Positions 34,900 through 46,684 are shown, counted from the stretch's first letter. The stretch is 64,000 nucleotides of DNA from Symsagittifera roscoffensis (GCF_963678635.1 NC_087071.1:5037624-5101623), one strand, 5' to 3'. Notes: a model not told the origin generated them from the letters alone. A program made the numbers and translations.

Positions 34900-36340
34900 C
34901 TTCGTTGTCTAGTCGGGAGAGGTTTGTGATTAAAATCCGGCTGTAACCAGACCGGAGTTGTGATAGTTTACAGCGGGTAGTTCTGGGGAGAAATTTTACT
35001 GTGGGGTCGATCTTAGGGGGCGGTATACAATTTATTTAAGAGGGAGGGATTTCTGCGAGAACCTTGTTTACTAGATTTGTGTGGTTGTGATTCAAAAGGG
35101 ACTTGTGGTGGTTAAAAACGAAAGTGGAAACTTTTTTCTAGGTTATTAGAATTGAGTGAATGGTTAAGATTGATTAAAGCGACGTCAGTATTTTCTTTTA
35201 AAACGCTTAAAATCGATTGTCGAAGTTGACTTGGAAAAACGGGATGTGAGTGGTTAAAATATTCGGGTGATGGGAGCAGTATGACGAGATAAGAAACTGA
35301 GAGGGTAGAAGAGTGTGGTGATTTAGAACCATGAAGATCTCACTGTGCAGGTGGGCAGTGGAACTTATGAGTACTGAGGTGGTAATAACACTTAGGGCTT
35401 GATTTTGGGTAACCTGCAGGTAATTAATGGAGGTTTTGCTAGCGGCAGGTGACCAGGCAGGTGAGGCATAATCTAAATTGGGGCGTATTAAGGCTTTGTA
35501 AGTGGAATTTTTTTTAGACTGTACTCAAGAGGATCCTGCTGACGCTTTTGGGACACATAACCTGCGGCGAGCCATATCAGCGGATATTTTACAGTGTGCA
35601 GCAAAGCATAAGGTTGGTTCAAAAATAACCCCTTAATATTTTGGGTTTAGGTTAAGAGGAAGTGGCTCCTTGCTTAAAAGTACTCTGGATGATAAGTGAA
35701 AGTTTTAATTGTACGGTGAAACAAGGGTTACTGATCCCTTAGAGGACGCGATAGATAATTTAAAAAGATGATGAAACTAATCGTTCAACGATCGAGATGC
35801 TGCCTCTACATAAGGGCTTTGGGAAAAGGGATGAAAATCGTCAGCGTAAGATGTTAGACGAACATCATAGGGGGCTGTGGGAGCGTCATGGACGTAAAAT
35901 TAGAAAGACTGAGCGAAATAACAGAGCCCTGGGGAAGTCCACGGTGAGCTATTGTGTGGTGGGAATCTTGGTTGTTAAAAAGTGTGGTGGCTTGTCGGCC
36001 GTTCAAGTAGTTACTCAGCCAGCGGTGTGTCATGAGTTAGTTCCACGAGAGTACGATTACACACCAAATCAAAAGCTTCGAGAGATCAAGCGTTGCGAGA
36101 ACGGTGCGGGAGTAAGAGCGATTTTGATTAATACCGTCTGTGACAACAAATTCTAGAGTGGAAAGCACCAAAACCATGTTGATGTTTGGCGGTAGGAAGA
36201 TACTTTGTTAAAAAACGATGAATAAGCCTTTCTAAAACTTTAACAGCGGGGCAGAGTAAAGAGATGGGCCTATAAAAAATGGATAATTTAAGGGCCTTTT
36301 CTGGTTTGGGCAGAGGGATTATCTTCGAATTTTTCCACAT
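34900..36340 (-). pseudogene. LINE reverse transcriptase domain, frameshifted
   Basis: The fragment at 36128-36340 reads WKNSKIIPLPKPEKA, then YRPISLLCPAVKVLERLIHR and HQHGFGAFHS, the N-terminal fingers of non-LTR reverse transcriptases. Further on, HRGLPQGSVISL (GLPQGS codons at 35923-35940) is the conserved motif before the active site. TSYADDF (YADD codons at 35837-35848) is the catalytic motif, in another frame. The enzyme would copy element RNA at nicked target DNA. At least two frameshifts separate the motifs, so it is inactive here. Confidence 0.85.
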
Positions 36341-36759
36341 TTTAGGGATATTTTTTCAGACAGCGACATATTAAAAAAGGTTAAAAAATTAAGAGCTAGG
36401 GGTACCAAGAACTCGCGAGATCATCTGGACCAAGAGCTCGCGAGGGTTTGCTTTGGATTGCTTAGTTTATAGGGAGGAACTTGTAGGGTTATCTGAAAAG
36501 TTGAGCTGGGCTAATTTGCGTCTAGTTTTCCGGATTAGCTTATCTGACCCATGAATCCTGGTATTTGTAAACTGTTTTGTTATAAGTCTTGGCAATGTTT
36601 GTGTCTGAAGAGATGGTTAATTTTTTTTCAATTTGAATAGGGTGCCTTCCTACGACAGGCCTGGATCCGGCTAGGGAGCATGCCATTTTCCCGAACATTC
36701 CGGCGCCAGAGCGATAATCACAGGTCTGGAAAAATTACGGCACTTGTTTCTCTTGTCTT

Positions 36760-36830
36760 TCGCTTGAGGAGTTGGGAGATCAAGTGAGGAGTTGGGAGTT
36801 CAATTGAGGAGTTGGGAGTTCATTTGGGAA
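36760..36830. repeat. Short tandem repeat inside the LINE
   Basis: About three copies of an 18-20-bp unit (GAGGAGTTGGGAGTTCAA) between the endonuclease and reverse transcriptase parts. Confidence 0.65.
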
Positions 36831-36965
36831 GGAGTGCTATGTAGGTTTAATGAGCTGATTTTTGTGGCGACCGAGACCTCTTTCAGCAGCAAGAGGGCTG
36901 ACTCTGGAGAAAAAGTTGGGATGTTATGGCCTTGGCGCCCGGCGGGTATGTGCTGGCGTGCTGCC

Positions 36966-38049
36966 CTAAGTACCAGACCCCGAAAGAATTTCTCCCCGGC
37001 TGTAACTGAAGCACGAAATCTCGAGGCAAGGCAACCGACTCAATCTCGTCGGTAAATTGCCGCCAATCAGCCCTGAGGAACTGAATGAAAGTTTTTTTTG
37101 GAGAAAAGGTATGCTTTCATCTAGAGGTAGTTCGATAAGTATGGGGAGGTGGTCGGAGCCTAAAGATCTAATTGGGGTGCAGAACGAAGAAAGTAAACGG
37201 CTCTGCGATGCTAGGGAGATGTCAGATGTCTGGGGAGGCGAATTGTGCAACAGAGGATAAAGAACTAAAAAGTACCTTACTTCGGGTATCATCATTTAGG
37301 GGGGCGTAAGAGGAATCAGCTATTTAATTTGAGAATAATTAACCTTGTTGATCTTCTTATAAATTTGAAGTCCAGAGAAAAGAGTGGGCGTTTGCATCCC
37401 CGAGTAAAAAAGCGTCACCTGGAACCAGGAGTTCAGTCGGGGACGCAGTATAACTGGGATGACAACTAGATATAAGGGGATATAAAAATTACAAAAAAGT
37501 TTTGACTTTCTGGCTACAACTGATATTAACATAACCTTTAGTGTTCCGTCGGTCTTAAACTTACTTCATTGTATTGTATGGATTCATGTATTGCAATGAA
37601 GAGGCTTCCACCTTCTTTGGGCCTGTTTTTTCGAATTAGAGTGTATAGAGGACCTAGTGAGGGGTTACGACTTGGTTTCATGGAATAGGGCTTTCATTCT
37701 GGGCTAGGAAAGCTGCAATTTCCTGAGCTTTTCCAGAGGTTCCATTACCATTAAACTGGAGAACTCGTTGGATGGATTTTGATTGTTTGGTTTGGGAATC
37801 AGATGCAGAGGGGGCTGTGGGCAAGGGTTGGTTTATGGGAATTGTTACTTGGTAAACGGTGGTGGATGGTTCTTTGGTTCCGAGGGGAGGTAAAATGAAA
37901 GTAGAAGTAGTGCAAAAGGGGCTGTAAAAATCTCGGCGATGTTCATTTAGATCTTTGAGGCCTTTGCATTTAAAATGTATCCAGCCACATATGTGGTACC
38001 AGATACTGGCTTGGTTTCTTCTTATGTTTAGGCTACGGGGTGAATTTTT
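36966..38049 (-). pseudogene. LINE finger and AP-type endonuclease, broken
   Basis: Directly after the stop that follows the 2A motif, the same frame continues open for over 100 codons. It first gives ICGWIHFKCKGL, a Cys/His pattern like the PHD-type fingers of such ORFs. It then gives LQFNGNGTSGKAQEIAAFLA, which matches the start of AP-type endonucleases. After a frameshift come KEGGSLFIAIHESIQYNEV, an NAH-like region near 37400 (WFQVTLFYSGMQTPTLFSGL), and SLGSDHLPILIEL at about 37110-37150, the conserved SDH motif. The endonuclease would nick target DNA. Several stops make it nonfunctional. Confidence 0.75.
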
Positions 38050-38052
38050 CTA

Positions 38053-38319
38053 GGGACCAGGGTTAGGGTTAATGCCTGATCTTAAGAGTAGGGCGAATAT
38101 GAGCGGACGGCGCAGCCTGACCGGCTTCAGACGCTCCGTAACCAATAACCCGGAGACTTCTGAGCTTGCCCTGAACCATGGGAGAGGGGCTTGACGCCAT
38201 TTGCAACCTGGCATGCCAGGATGTCGGGTCCACCACTTGAAGGCGGCGTCGTCTGGACCCACACCTTCCTTCTCATTGCCAATAGTCGTCATAGTCGTGA
38301 AAGTTGGCAAGTCTGTCAA
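38053..38319 (-). CDS. LINE ORF leader ending in a 2A-like GINPNPGP
   Basis: 89 codons open. The likely Met start is MTTIGNEKEG, slightly inside; the farther start is not ATG. The peptide ends LLLRSGINPNPGP, immediately followed by TAG (38050-38052). 2A-like sequences (consensus D-x-E-x-N-P-G-P) at the front of ORF2 of APE-type LINEs cause ribosome skipping between the final Gly and Pro. Here the Asp-Val-Glu-x part is replaced by Gly-Ile-Asn-Pro. The leader contains Trp- and Pro-rich WWTRHPGMPGCKW. Confidence 0.65.
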
Positions 38320-38330
38320 TTATCTTACTG

Positions 38331-39013
38331 CAAACACAAAATGTTACCATTTTAAACATGTCTTTTAAAGTTCTATTGTAATAAATTGCTATAAATTGCT
38401 ATTTGCACTATCCGTCAAAAGTTTGTTTAATTTTATACGAAATCATAACTAGCTGACGTAATTGAGACTTGATTTTCAACGAACCATTTAAGTTCATGCT
38501 GTTAAATTGTTTTCATCCATTCTTTGAGTTTTTTTACTGGCTGATTTTTCGATGACATCGACCCGGGTGATCACTTCGAAAATGTTTTATAGAGTTTTCA
38601 CGGACCCTCTTTGACTTTTTCAAAGTTCGAATGCCCATTTGAAAAAATTGTGTTCGGTGCAAACTTACTTAAAAATTTTCAACTGATACGACGCAATTTG
38701 GAAGAAAGGTTGTTTAACACTTCGTTTCATACAAAGTGAGGTTGGAATCACATGAAATTTATATTTTGTTACTTCATCAGGGCAAAATCTGAAAAGAGCC
38801 AAAATTTATCACTCTCTTACCGTTTCATACGAAAACTTTTATCAATTTCATATGGACAAACTTGAGGTTTCCTAAGTATATTTTAAAAATTTTGTGTTGG
38901 TTCTTTTCATCTATATTAGATTTATTTTTGAAAAAATCAAGCTGCTCTAACAATAAGTCGAAAACTAAAATACAAGACAAGGAGGCCATATCGAGCGCCC
39001 ACGGATTATAAAA
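38331..39013. other. AT-rich stretch, nothing recognised
   Basis: Between the LINE and the inverted-repeat structure. An acceptor-like TGTGTTTGCAG lies on the minus strand just upstream of the LINE leader (about 38330-38341), but no exon can be assigned to it. Confidence 0.4.
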
Positions 39014-39099
39014 GGACATTCGACTAAAATGCCGCCAAAAATGTTTATCAAAATGGCTTTTGTTTTGGGTAGTTTGACTGTACATAAGAGCAGTTTCTA

Positions 39100-39416
39100 T
39101 GTTTAACAATCTTATTTAACGAAAAGAACGAATTGTCACTGTGAGTTAACATGCATATTTTCAAGAATTCAATCGAAAAAAAAAACACGTGAAGTTTCAT
39201 AATTTCGCGACCACTGAAACGCAGAAAAATCAGACTCGTGGAAAAGAACCGTGATATCATTAACGGAGAAAAATTAAGAGGACTTCAGGAACGAATATTG
39301 AAAAGACAAGAAGCCTTCCGAGTTGTAACGATTGTGCTGATACAACCGTTACCGGAAGGATAGAACCGATGGTGAAGGTCAAGAGCGAAGATGGCAACCC
39401 TTCCTGGTCGTGATGA
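39100..39416 (+). pseudogene. Left-arm fragment with CNDCAD C-terminus
   Basis: The frame on the plus strand ends LPSCNDCADTTVTGRIEPMV, then KVKSEDGNPSWS and TGA at about 39414. The right arm encodes the same C-terminus on the opposite strand and also stops directly after the same WS. Upstream parts of the left copy are interrupted. Function unknown; the C-x2-C pair could bind metal. Confidence 0.4.
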
Positions 39417-40127
39417 AGTCGTCTCCTCAGGAATATTGAAGGAATCGGAAGGGTCTGGGGATATATCTCCCAACTGTGAATTTATTATTTGTTAGCTTCC
39501 GGAGATGTCCTGATTATAAATTGTAGCGTCCATATTCAGCTTCAGGCTAGGAGAAGCTACGGATTAAGGAAAAGGTCCATCCGATGGATAGGGTGATTTT
39601 TGTCTACCGTACAAAAACAGTAGTAAAACAGTAACTAAATCATGATAATATATCTCTCCCGTTATTCCGTGGTTTGCAGATACTGAGATCCAGCCATGAT
39701 TTAACTATTTTGCATGAAATTAAGTTAATCTGCATGACTCAGCTGATAGCCTTTAAGCGATAACCACTCGTTGACCCGATCTTGTTCGGAATGTTTTGAA
39801 CTGGCTTTAGTAAAGACGGTGAAAAGCACGTGAAGTGTAACATTCGCCCAAATACTACACAGCGACGGAGCGTAGAAAAAGAACCTATTAACGACTGGCA
39901 AGCGTCAGTTACCTTAATTTTACTCGTCTCGACCTAGCCAGTTGATTTTCTGGTCTGTTTAGGGCTAAGTAAAAAGTTACTATTTTTAGGCCATCGGTCA
40001 AACGACTCTTAATCAGCTTTCGTTTACATGCGAACACAACCACATAGCTGAGTCTCGGATCCTCAGACTATGTGATTGTTATTAAAAACGCGGCTCGAAC
40101 ACCCTAATTTGTTATGTTTTTGCTGAC

Positions 40128-40327
40128 NNNNNNNNNNNNNNNNNNNNNNNNNNNNNNNNNNNNNNNNNNNNNNNNNNNNNNNNNNNNNNNNNNNNNNNNN
40201 NNNNNNNNNNNNNNNNNNNNNNNNNNNNNNNNNNNNNNNNNNNNNNNNNNNNNNNNNNNNNNNNNNNNNNNNNNNNNNNNNNNNNNNNNNNNNNNNNNNN
40301 NNNNNNNNNNNNNNNNNNNNNNNNNNN
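40128..40327. other. Assembly gap of exactly 200 N
   Basis: A run of 200 N. The size is probably arbitrary. It removes the centre of the inverted-repeat structure. Confidence 0.99.
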
Positions 40328-40328
40328 T

Positions 40329-40451
40329 GGAAAGTTGAAAAAACTGGAGAAGAAATTCGACGAAAAGAGTTTTGCCAGATTTGTTTTTAATTACAGAACC
40401 AAAGATGAAGTGATCAAGAATTCAATAACATACCAAGGGAACAACCTATAA
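40329..40451 (+). CDS. Coding-like fragment next to the gap
   Basis: From the gap edge the frame reads GKLKKLEKKFDEKSFARFVF, then NYRTKDEVIKNSITYQG and NNL before TAA. It is charged and coding-like, open at its 5' side into the gap. It may be part of the same gene as the finger exon at 40961. No domain recognised. Confidence 0.35.
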   Translation, partial: GKLKKLEKKFDEKSFARFVFNYRTKDEVIKNSITYQGNNL

Positions 40452-40960
40452 AATAAAAAAGTTAAGAAAAATCCTAAGCTTTGAGTGAATCAAAATGATG
40501 GGTTTTGAAATTGCTTTCAAATAGGTTTTCTAATAAATTTTGGTAAAAACTATATCTATGATTATTTTACTCTGTTAGTAAAATGATCAAAATTAATAAA
40601 ATGAGATTAAAACGGTTACAAATTCCCTCAAAAATTTATATCAATATTAACTTATTTTGATTCAATTGTATCGGTATTCCTTTATAGGTAAGGCTCTGAA
40701 CTGATTGCTTGTTATCAAAACTGTTTAAAATTCCTGAAAAACTAAAGCTTGATTCTGATAGGCTGATATCAAAACTGTTGAAACATCCCGGATCCTAAAA
40801 CTCGATTTTCAATGGTTTTCAATGAAAACTTTGAAAGTTTTATGGTTCTATTCAAATTGGTTGAATTTAATTTCAGTTAAAACAATGAAGATGAGGTCGT
40901 TTCTGATTATCTTTGGTGTTAAAAATAATTGTTCAAGAAGGTTGCTGTTTCTAATTTCAG

Positions 40961-41134
40961 CTATCAAATTCTCCTATTAAAGATTTTCGAAATCTTTTGA
41001 AATCTCCGAATTGTTCCCAAGTTGTTTGTTTACTAACTAAGAAGCCGTCACTGAATAGAAATGAAAGAACTGAATGTCCTGTATGTGGAAGAGACTATAC
41101 AGCCGAAGATGCGTCAAGACATCGTACAACCTGA
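40961..41134 (+). CDS. Zinc-finger-like exon inside the inverted repeat
   Basis: An acceptor TGTTTCTAATTTCAG ends at 40960. The following 57 codons are open to TGA at 41132-41134. They end in CPVCGRDYTAEDASRHRTT, a C-x2-C-x11-H pattern like one half of a C2H2/C2HC finger. After the TGA the same frame continues GNLECQNCNFHSYNA before another stop, so the TGA may be a recent lesion. It is likely a DNA-binding part of an element-encoded protein, but this is inference. Confidence 0.45.
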   Translation, partial: LSNSPIKDFRNLLKSPNCSQVVCLLTKKPSLNRNERTECPVCGRDYTAEDASRHRTT

Positions 41135-41831
41135 GGAAACCTAGAGTGTCAGAATTGTAATTTCCATTCATATAACGCAAAGAGCTGAATATTCATTTCA
41201 AAATGAAGCATTCTTTTTGTCAAAACTTTAATCTTCATTGTGACAAAAAGCACACTCAGCGGCCTCCAATCACACCATCAAAACGGAAGATTAAAATTAT
41301 TGAAAATCAAACATAGGACGAACTACTAACGTAAATTTTACTGAGCCTGGAAAAATCTAGAAATTTATAGTATTCTCAGATTATTGCTTTTGTTAAATAA
41401 AAAAATTGGCAACAATCGATCTCAAATTATCGTGAAATTCTCAATAGAATGCTACAGTAATACCTGCCATGATAGCAAGCTTACGAGGATACTGTTGTGT
41501 TAAGGGGTACTAGGGGCTAATGACTAGCTATGTGCGGGTCATATTTCTGTAAAAAAAAAAGCACTGGACATTTATAAATTTTGACTTATTGAGTTTTTGG
41601 CTTAACTATCTTTTCAAAAATTTCTTAGCTTAGTTCAAAGTGGTCCTCATAACATCGGGTCAAACTGGTCCCCATAACTCCAAGGCTATCAGCCGAGTCA
41701 CGCACATTAATTTAACTGCATGCAAAATAGTTAACTCATGGCTGGGTCTCAGTATCACCAGACCACGAGGTCACTTCTAAAAACGGTATAGATACGCTAT
41801 CATTATTAACTACCATTTTACGATTGTTTTT

Positions 41832-42043
41832 GGCTCTTTTCCAGTTCCCCCCCTTCAAATTCAAATTTGAAAATTCTATATAATGTTGTCACAATGCAAT
41901 TAAATTTGGCGTGGTGAACAAATCGACAATTCTAAACAGATTTGTTCTTCAAACTTTACAGCGTAACATCACGCATTTAGCAGTAATAACACGTAAAACA
42001 AATATAAAAATCGTTATTTTGAAGGGGGAACTGGAAAAGAGCC
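41832..42043. mobile_element. hAT-like MITE in the right arm, 8-bp target duplication
   Basis: 212 bp from GGCTCTTTTCCAGTTCCCCC to GAACTGGAAAAGAGCC. Flanked by perfect TTGTTTTT repeats (41824-41831 and 42044-42051). The left arm lacks the insertion, so it postdates the inverted duplication. Confidence 0.85.
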
Positions 42044-42245
42044 TTGTTTTTAAACATTAGAGAAAATCACCCTATCCACCGGAGATGAATTGATTTATTC
42101 CTTACTCCCATAGCCTGGAATTGAAAATAGATGTTATAATTTAAATTCAGGATATCTCCAGAAGCTGAAAGTTATTGAAACAACAGTTCGGAATATATCT
42201 CCAGACTCTTCCGATTCCTTCAATAACCCTAAAGAGACGCCTTCT

Positions 42246-42512
42246 TTACGACCAGAAAGGGTTGTCGCCTTCACTTTTGACTTTCCAGATCGGTTCTATC
42301 CTTCCGGTTACGATTGCATCAGCACAATCATTACAATTCGGAAGGTTTTTTGTCTTTTCGATAATTGTCTCTCTTGATGTCTTCTTAATTTTTCTCCACA
42401 AGTGAATATCACGGTTATTTTCCATGATTCTGACTTTTTTGCGTTTCAGTTGTCGCGAAATTAAAAAACTTCGCGTATCTCTCTTTTTGAACGAGTTTTT
42501 AAAAATAAGCAT
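42246..42512 (-). CDS. Right-arm ORF with CNDCAD C-terminus
   Basis: 88 codons from an ATG (MLIFKNSFKKRDTRSFLISR) to a TAA. The basic N-terminal half (QLKRKKVRIMENNRDIHLWR) is followed by LPNCNDCADAIVTGRIEPIW and KVKSEGDNPFWS. The C-terminal 33 residues match the left arm, including the stop position. It may be a terminal exon or a small protein. No known domain is recognised. Confidence 0.45.
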   Translation of the reverse strand: MLIFKNSFKKRDTRSFLISRQLKRKKVRIMENNRDIHLWRKIKKTSRETIIEKTKNLPNCNDCADAIVTGRIEPIWKVKSEGDNPFWS

Positions 42513-42658
42513 TTCAACTCAAAGTGACCGTTCCCAATTTGATCTTTTTGGTAAGATAAGACCATTAAACACAGAAACTGCTCTTTCGTGCAGTCAAAAA
42601 CTACTCAAATCAAATTTCGTCGTGGCGAACCTTTTTTGATGGCATTTTGGTCGAATGC

Positions 42659-43439
42659 CGCACACTCCCCGGACAGCCCCGGTCAATGTCCTCAGTGCCA
42701 TCGAATTGAATTTACAAAATGACTCGAAAGATTTTTTATCTACGTCACATCGACTCACTGCATGCTCATTAATGGCATCATACTACATCACTATAGCCTT
42801 CAAAAACTCTACACTAATTTGCACGTGAGAATATGACTAGAGATAGTTTTTTCTGGCTTCCATTGCCATTTCATAATTAAAACCTTTTCTCCCATGTTAA
42901 AAAAATATTGGGACGCAGGACGATCCTCTAACCAAACAATTTAAAGTTATCCTACTAAGTCAAGTCCCTTCCGCGATCGTTTCAGTTGCCATCGGTCCTG
43001 AAATTTAAAAACTACAAACTCTGTGTTTAGAAAGAACAATGAAATAATATCCCTCTTCAAGAGATTTTTCAAAGTGATCATGTCATCACAAAACTGACAA
43101 TCATCTTAGTTAATTTAAAACAATCATGCAGGCTAGAATAGTTTAAAATTACTTCTGACTCGAGCTTCGCTTGAAAAATTAAAAAGTGTTTTCTAAAACC
43201 ACTCAATCAAATCACATGACAAATCCACATCTGTAATAATTTTAAAACTCAAAGTTTGAACTAAAAATTTCATGTTTTCAATTCATCTTACTAAGCTCGG
43301 TTACTCTATAAAGTTTATTAACACAAAAAAATGTTCTCTTCCTTCACCTAATTTCACTTCTTTGTCGTTTACAAGTTCTAAAACTTCTAAATTCATTTTT
43401 GTTGCTCACTTCTTTTCAGCTCTATCTCTCTCTTTTGAC
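42659..43439. other. AT-rich spacer, nothing recognised
   Basis: Between the inverted-repeat structure and the retroelement. No ORF, LTR-like ends or repeat that I can support. Confidence 0.4.
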
Positions 43440-43527
43440 TCTTGATCTCCTCTCCTTGCGAAATTGACTCCGCACTCTCGGTTTCTGTAACCATCGGCAC
43501 ATCAGTTGCCATTCTCACGCTCCAACA

Positions 43528-46500
43528 TCATTGCTCCTCCACCCTTTGCTTGAAACAAGGCAGGGGATCCACAGCTGTGTCCCTGTTCCTACAGAAGCTA
43601 ATGTGGAGACACAACGTTACGTTTCTTTCCAGGTCTTCTCTCAACATGTCTTCTCGTCTTCTTTTTTCACGATCGGTCGTCCTCACTGCTCTCATCATAG
43701 CGGTGGTCACGGCATTCCGATGAGTCACAAAAGCTCGCTTGAAAGCTTCTGGTCCTAGATCCAGTTGGAACGATCTGTACACTCCGCTGTGTTTTGACAT
43801 GTGCTTCTTGGCGTTTTCATACAACCATGCACTCCTGTTGGCTCCAAATCATGTCATCAGTGGTTTCCTGGTCCATGTTTTCTTCAATTTCATCGGAATA
43901 GTTTAGACTTTACACGTTGTTTTGAAAAGATCTTTCACACTGTTGAGCTTTTCCAATTGTTTCTTGGTCGGCAGTTTTTTTCTATTGTTCTCTCTTAGAT
44001 GAGCTTCCAGTCACCTGATTGCCATCATCAATCATCATCCAACTACGATTATCGTTATTGTTTGTGATGAGTCTGGTAAACCCATGGAAAGCAGCTCTCC
44101 AGCGTTCCAGATCAGCACCAGCTTACTACGCTCGGTATACCACCATGTCTGCAACAAACAAAGGCACGGAAACTCATCATGCGTCAGCATGATGCTCCTC
44201 CAAATCCGATATACCGAGGCTTCTGGCAGTGGCTCTACTTCCATTTAATACACGGTGGATTTCATCACTCTCATCAACTGCGTTGTAATCCGTGGCTGCT
44301 GATCCTTTTAGCTACTGCCTTTCAAAATTATTGTAGTTCCCACAGGCATATCCACGAACTTCCTTCCAACTATCGATTCCAATTCATTTTTAGTTCTCTC
44401 AGCAACTGCAGCAAATAACTTACAGAGCAACTCGTAAGACTTTTCTGACATTCTTGCAAGTTTCACACTTTTGACACGGCGAAGGGTTGATCGACTACAG
44501 TCCTCGTGCTCTTCACGTTCACTGCCACAAAAGGTATCGGGTATCGGCTCTTGCACAGTGGAACCACATTAGAACCCACCACGTATCGGACACCTGACGG
44601 TCTCTGTTATGCATCACTTTGTTTCAGGTTCATCTCCACTTCGATCGCTTCCCTCCATCTTCCAATGTATTTCTGTTGGGTTTGCAACACACCCGGAGAA
44701 GCTTCTACACTGATAATTATGTTCCACCTAATGAATCTTTGCCAGTCTGAAATACGACTCCAGGGAACCAAATATGCTGTAGTATCCTATTGCTGTCATT
44801 ATATTCATTTTTTTTTTGCTTCTCCATGACAATCGGCAACTGATTCCGTTTCCGTCTTTGATTTCATCACGAGGTTTCCGAATAATATCACTAGTCATTT
44901 ATGCTGCCCGGACAATCACTTTAAGAAATCGAGACCTCCACACAGGTTACCATTTAATCCACAGGCTTACGTACGACAGCTAAAAGGCTCCACCCAGGCG
45001 TCAGGTTCCCAGCCAGGCAACTCAAATGTCTTCTCTCGACTGCTTCTAGAGGCTTTGGTCATCAAATTGCGCTCTGTATTTAGGTCACGTAAGTTGCAAA
45101 ATGCATTCGAAACCCTCCGTCGCTCGCAAAATCACGTCACCATTACACTCGGGTACATGGAAGGTTTCATCAATTCTCAAACTGCCATCAGACTCAATCT
45201 TAATAATTCATCAGAGAATCCCAACCCGAATCCTACAAGGCTATCAGAATTTGGCACTGAAGGTGCGGTCAGCTTTTCTTCCAGCACTAAGCCTTAACTG
45301 ACCGGTTGACTTGTTTTCTTCTTTATTGTCGATATCCTGGGCATCAAGAGTCTAAGTAACACCACCTGCTCATAATCAAAGTAGCAGTTTCGTAAATCGT
45401 CATTAATGAAAGTGTTGTAAGCCATTCCAATTATGCCTGGCACATAATAGTACTCTTTTTCCTGACAGTACCACATTTTTCTTTGTTGGAGACCGCTTTT
45501 TTTCATCAATTTCCTCAGAGGCTCTAACTTTCTGGCTCCATCATGTTTACTCGCAGGGGCTTGCTTTGGTCTACATCTACAAGAGCTTGCTGTAGTAACG
45601 TTATCTTTGGCTCACAGCCTTCTTTTATCACTTTTGCACAGGCACTCAGCGCTGGCGCTGACATCCGCTCTAACATGAAGCTGATAAAACAGAGAGCCTG
45701 TCTCCTTTTAGCGCACGCCATCATAGCCTCTTCGTTTATCATCAAATCTCTCAGTGCCCTAATCACGAGCATTTTTTCATCTTTTGACCCTTTTCTCTCC
45801 TCCTATTCGTACTCCTCCTTGATCAGTCCCGCTAAGCACCAGATAAGCCTAAGCTGTACTTCCGTCCTAACCTATAGTATTGCTATCAAAGCATGAACTT
45901 CTGTGGTTGCTCTGTTTCCTTCTTCAAAATGTCGCAGCAAAACTGCCCTCCTTTTCAAATTCACAAGTTGATCCACTGGTTCGGCCTGCATTTCCGAGGA
46001 ACCTAAACTTCCGTAAGCCTGCTGCTTCATGGTCGTATCTTTCATGATACGTTCCAGATAGTATCCTATTGCACTTTTATTTTCCAAAACGATCAGGTAT
46101 CCACAGCGGTCTGGCCTATTTTGTTTTTTTTTTACACCGATAATCGTTTGTATTCGACTGGAATTATAAGTCCTACGACGCTTCCCTTTCCGTGATTCAT
46201 CCTTGATGTGAATGTTTGAAATCCAACAAGGTATTATCGCCACACTGGCTCAAGATCTCACTTCAAGTTTCGCTCCTATAAGAGTGCGGTCACTCCTTTT
46301 TGCTTTACAGCTGGCTGACTTCAATCCTGCCAATACTAAGGGTGGTACAGCTGACAAATCTGTGTCTTTGGATTTTCCCTGCGATCTATCATTGTCTTCT
46401 CCCAGGCCATCAACCTTCTCCGCTCTTTTCTTTTTCGCTAAATTGGCAATTCAGGCAGGAGACTCGAGGTTCACTTTCACTTTTCCTGCTTTCCTTCCCA

Positions 46501-46684
46501 TAACTTTAGTGGCCAACTTGATTGTCATGTCATTTATCCCTTCTATCACCATCTTGGAGCGCATTGTTCCTTTCCTCCACCCTGACAGAGACACAACCTC
46601 GAAACTGTTTTCCTGATAAGCAGGCTTGATGAGAGAACTGCTTTCACTTTCATCAGCCGCTGAGTCAATCAACAACTCACTCAA
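43528..46684 (-). pseudogene. Coding-like 3' part of the retroelement, unassigned
   Basis: Successive minus-strand fragments of 70-123 residues at 46451-46684, 45872-46243, 45524-45772, 45294-45509, 44308-44556, 44035-44244 and 43528-43824. Some are rich in Ala/Leu/Arg and look helical (AFKRAFVTHRNAVTTAMMRA; KSYELLCKLFAAVAERTKNE). I recognise no domain. They overlap or abut as expected for one broken reading frame, and are likely the end of the element's polyprotein or of an extra ORF. Confidence 0.4.

Larger units (their letters stand above)
34751..38330 (-). mobile_element. APE-type non-LTR retrotransposon, decayed, with 2A-like motif
   Basis: About 3.6 kb. Reading the minus strand: a leader ending in a 2A-like peptide, a Cys/His finger, an apurinic-type endonuclease and a reverse transcriptase. 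All are interrupted by stops and frameshifts. The 3' end has CGAATCGAAGAAGG, resembling the GAA-type tails of such elements. The group is probably Jockey/I/CR1-like; I cannot fix the clade. It lies in the same orientation as the Ser-rich gene. Confidence 0.8.
39014..42658. mobile_element. 3.6-kb inverted-repeat structure with internal finger exon
   Basis: The left arm (about 39014-39807) and the right arm (about 41626-42658, less the MITE) are inverted copies, clearly diverged. Matching landmarks: TCGAATG at the outer edges, TTCTATCCTTCCGGT, AATCACCCTATCCA, and CAGCCATGA with TTTAACTATTTTGCATG near the inner edges. The centre contains the 200-N gap and a zinc-finger-like exon. It could be a fold-back DNA transposon or an inverted duplication. 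I cannot assign a superfamily. Confidence 0.6.

Noticed and set aside
35797-36156. 119-codon plus-strand frame
   Set aside because: It is antisense to the LINE reverse transcriptase, where YADD and GLPQGS lie on the minus strand.
45543-46616. Long plus-strand frames over the retroelement (117 and 134 codons)
   Set aside because: They are complementary to coding-like minus-strand fragments; their Ser/Leu/Phe-rich composition is typical of antisense frames.
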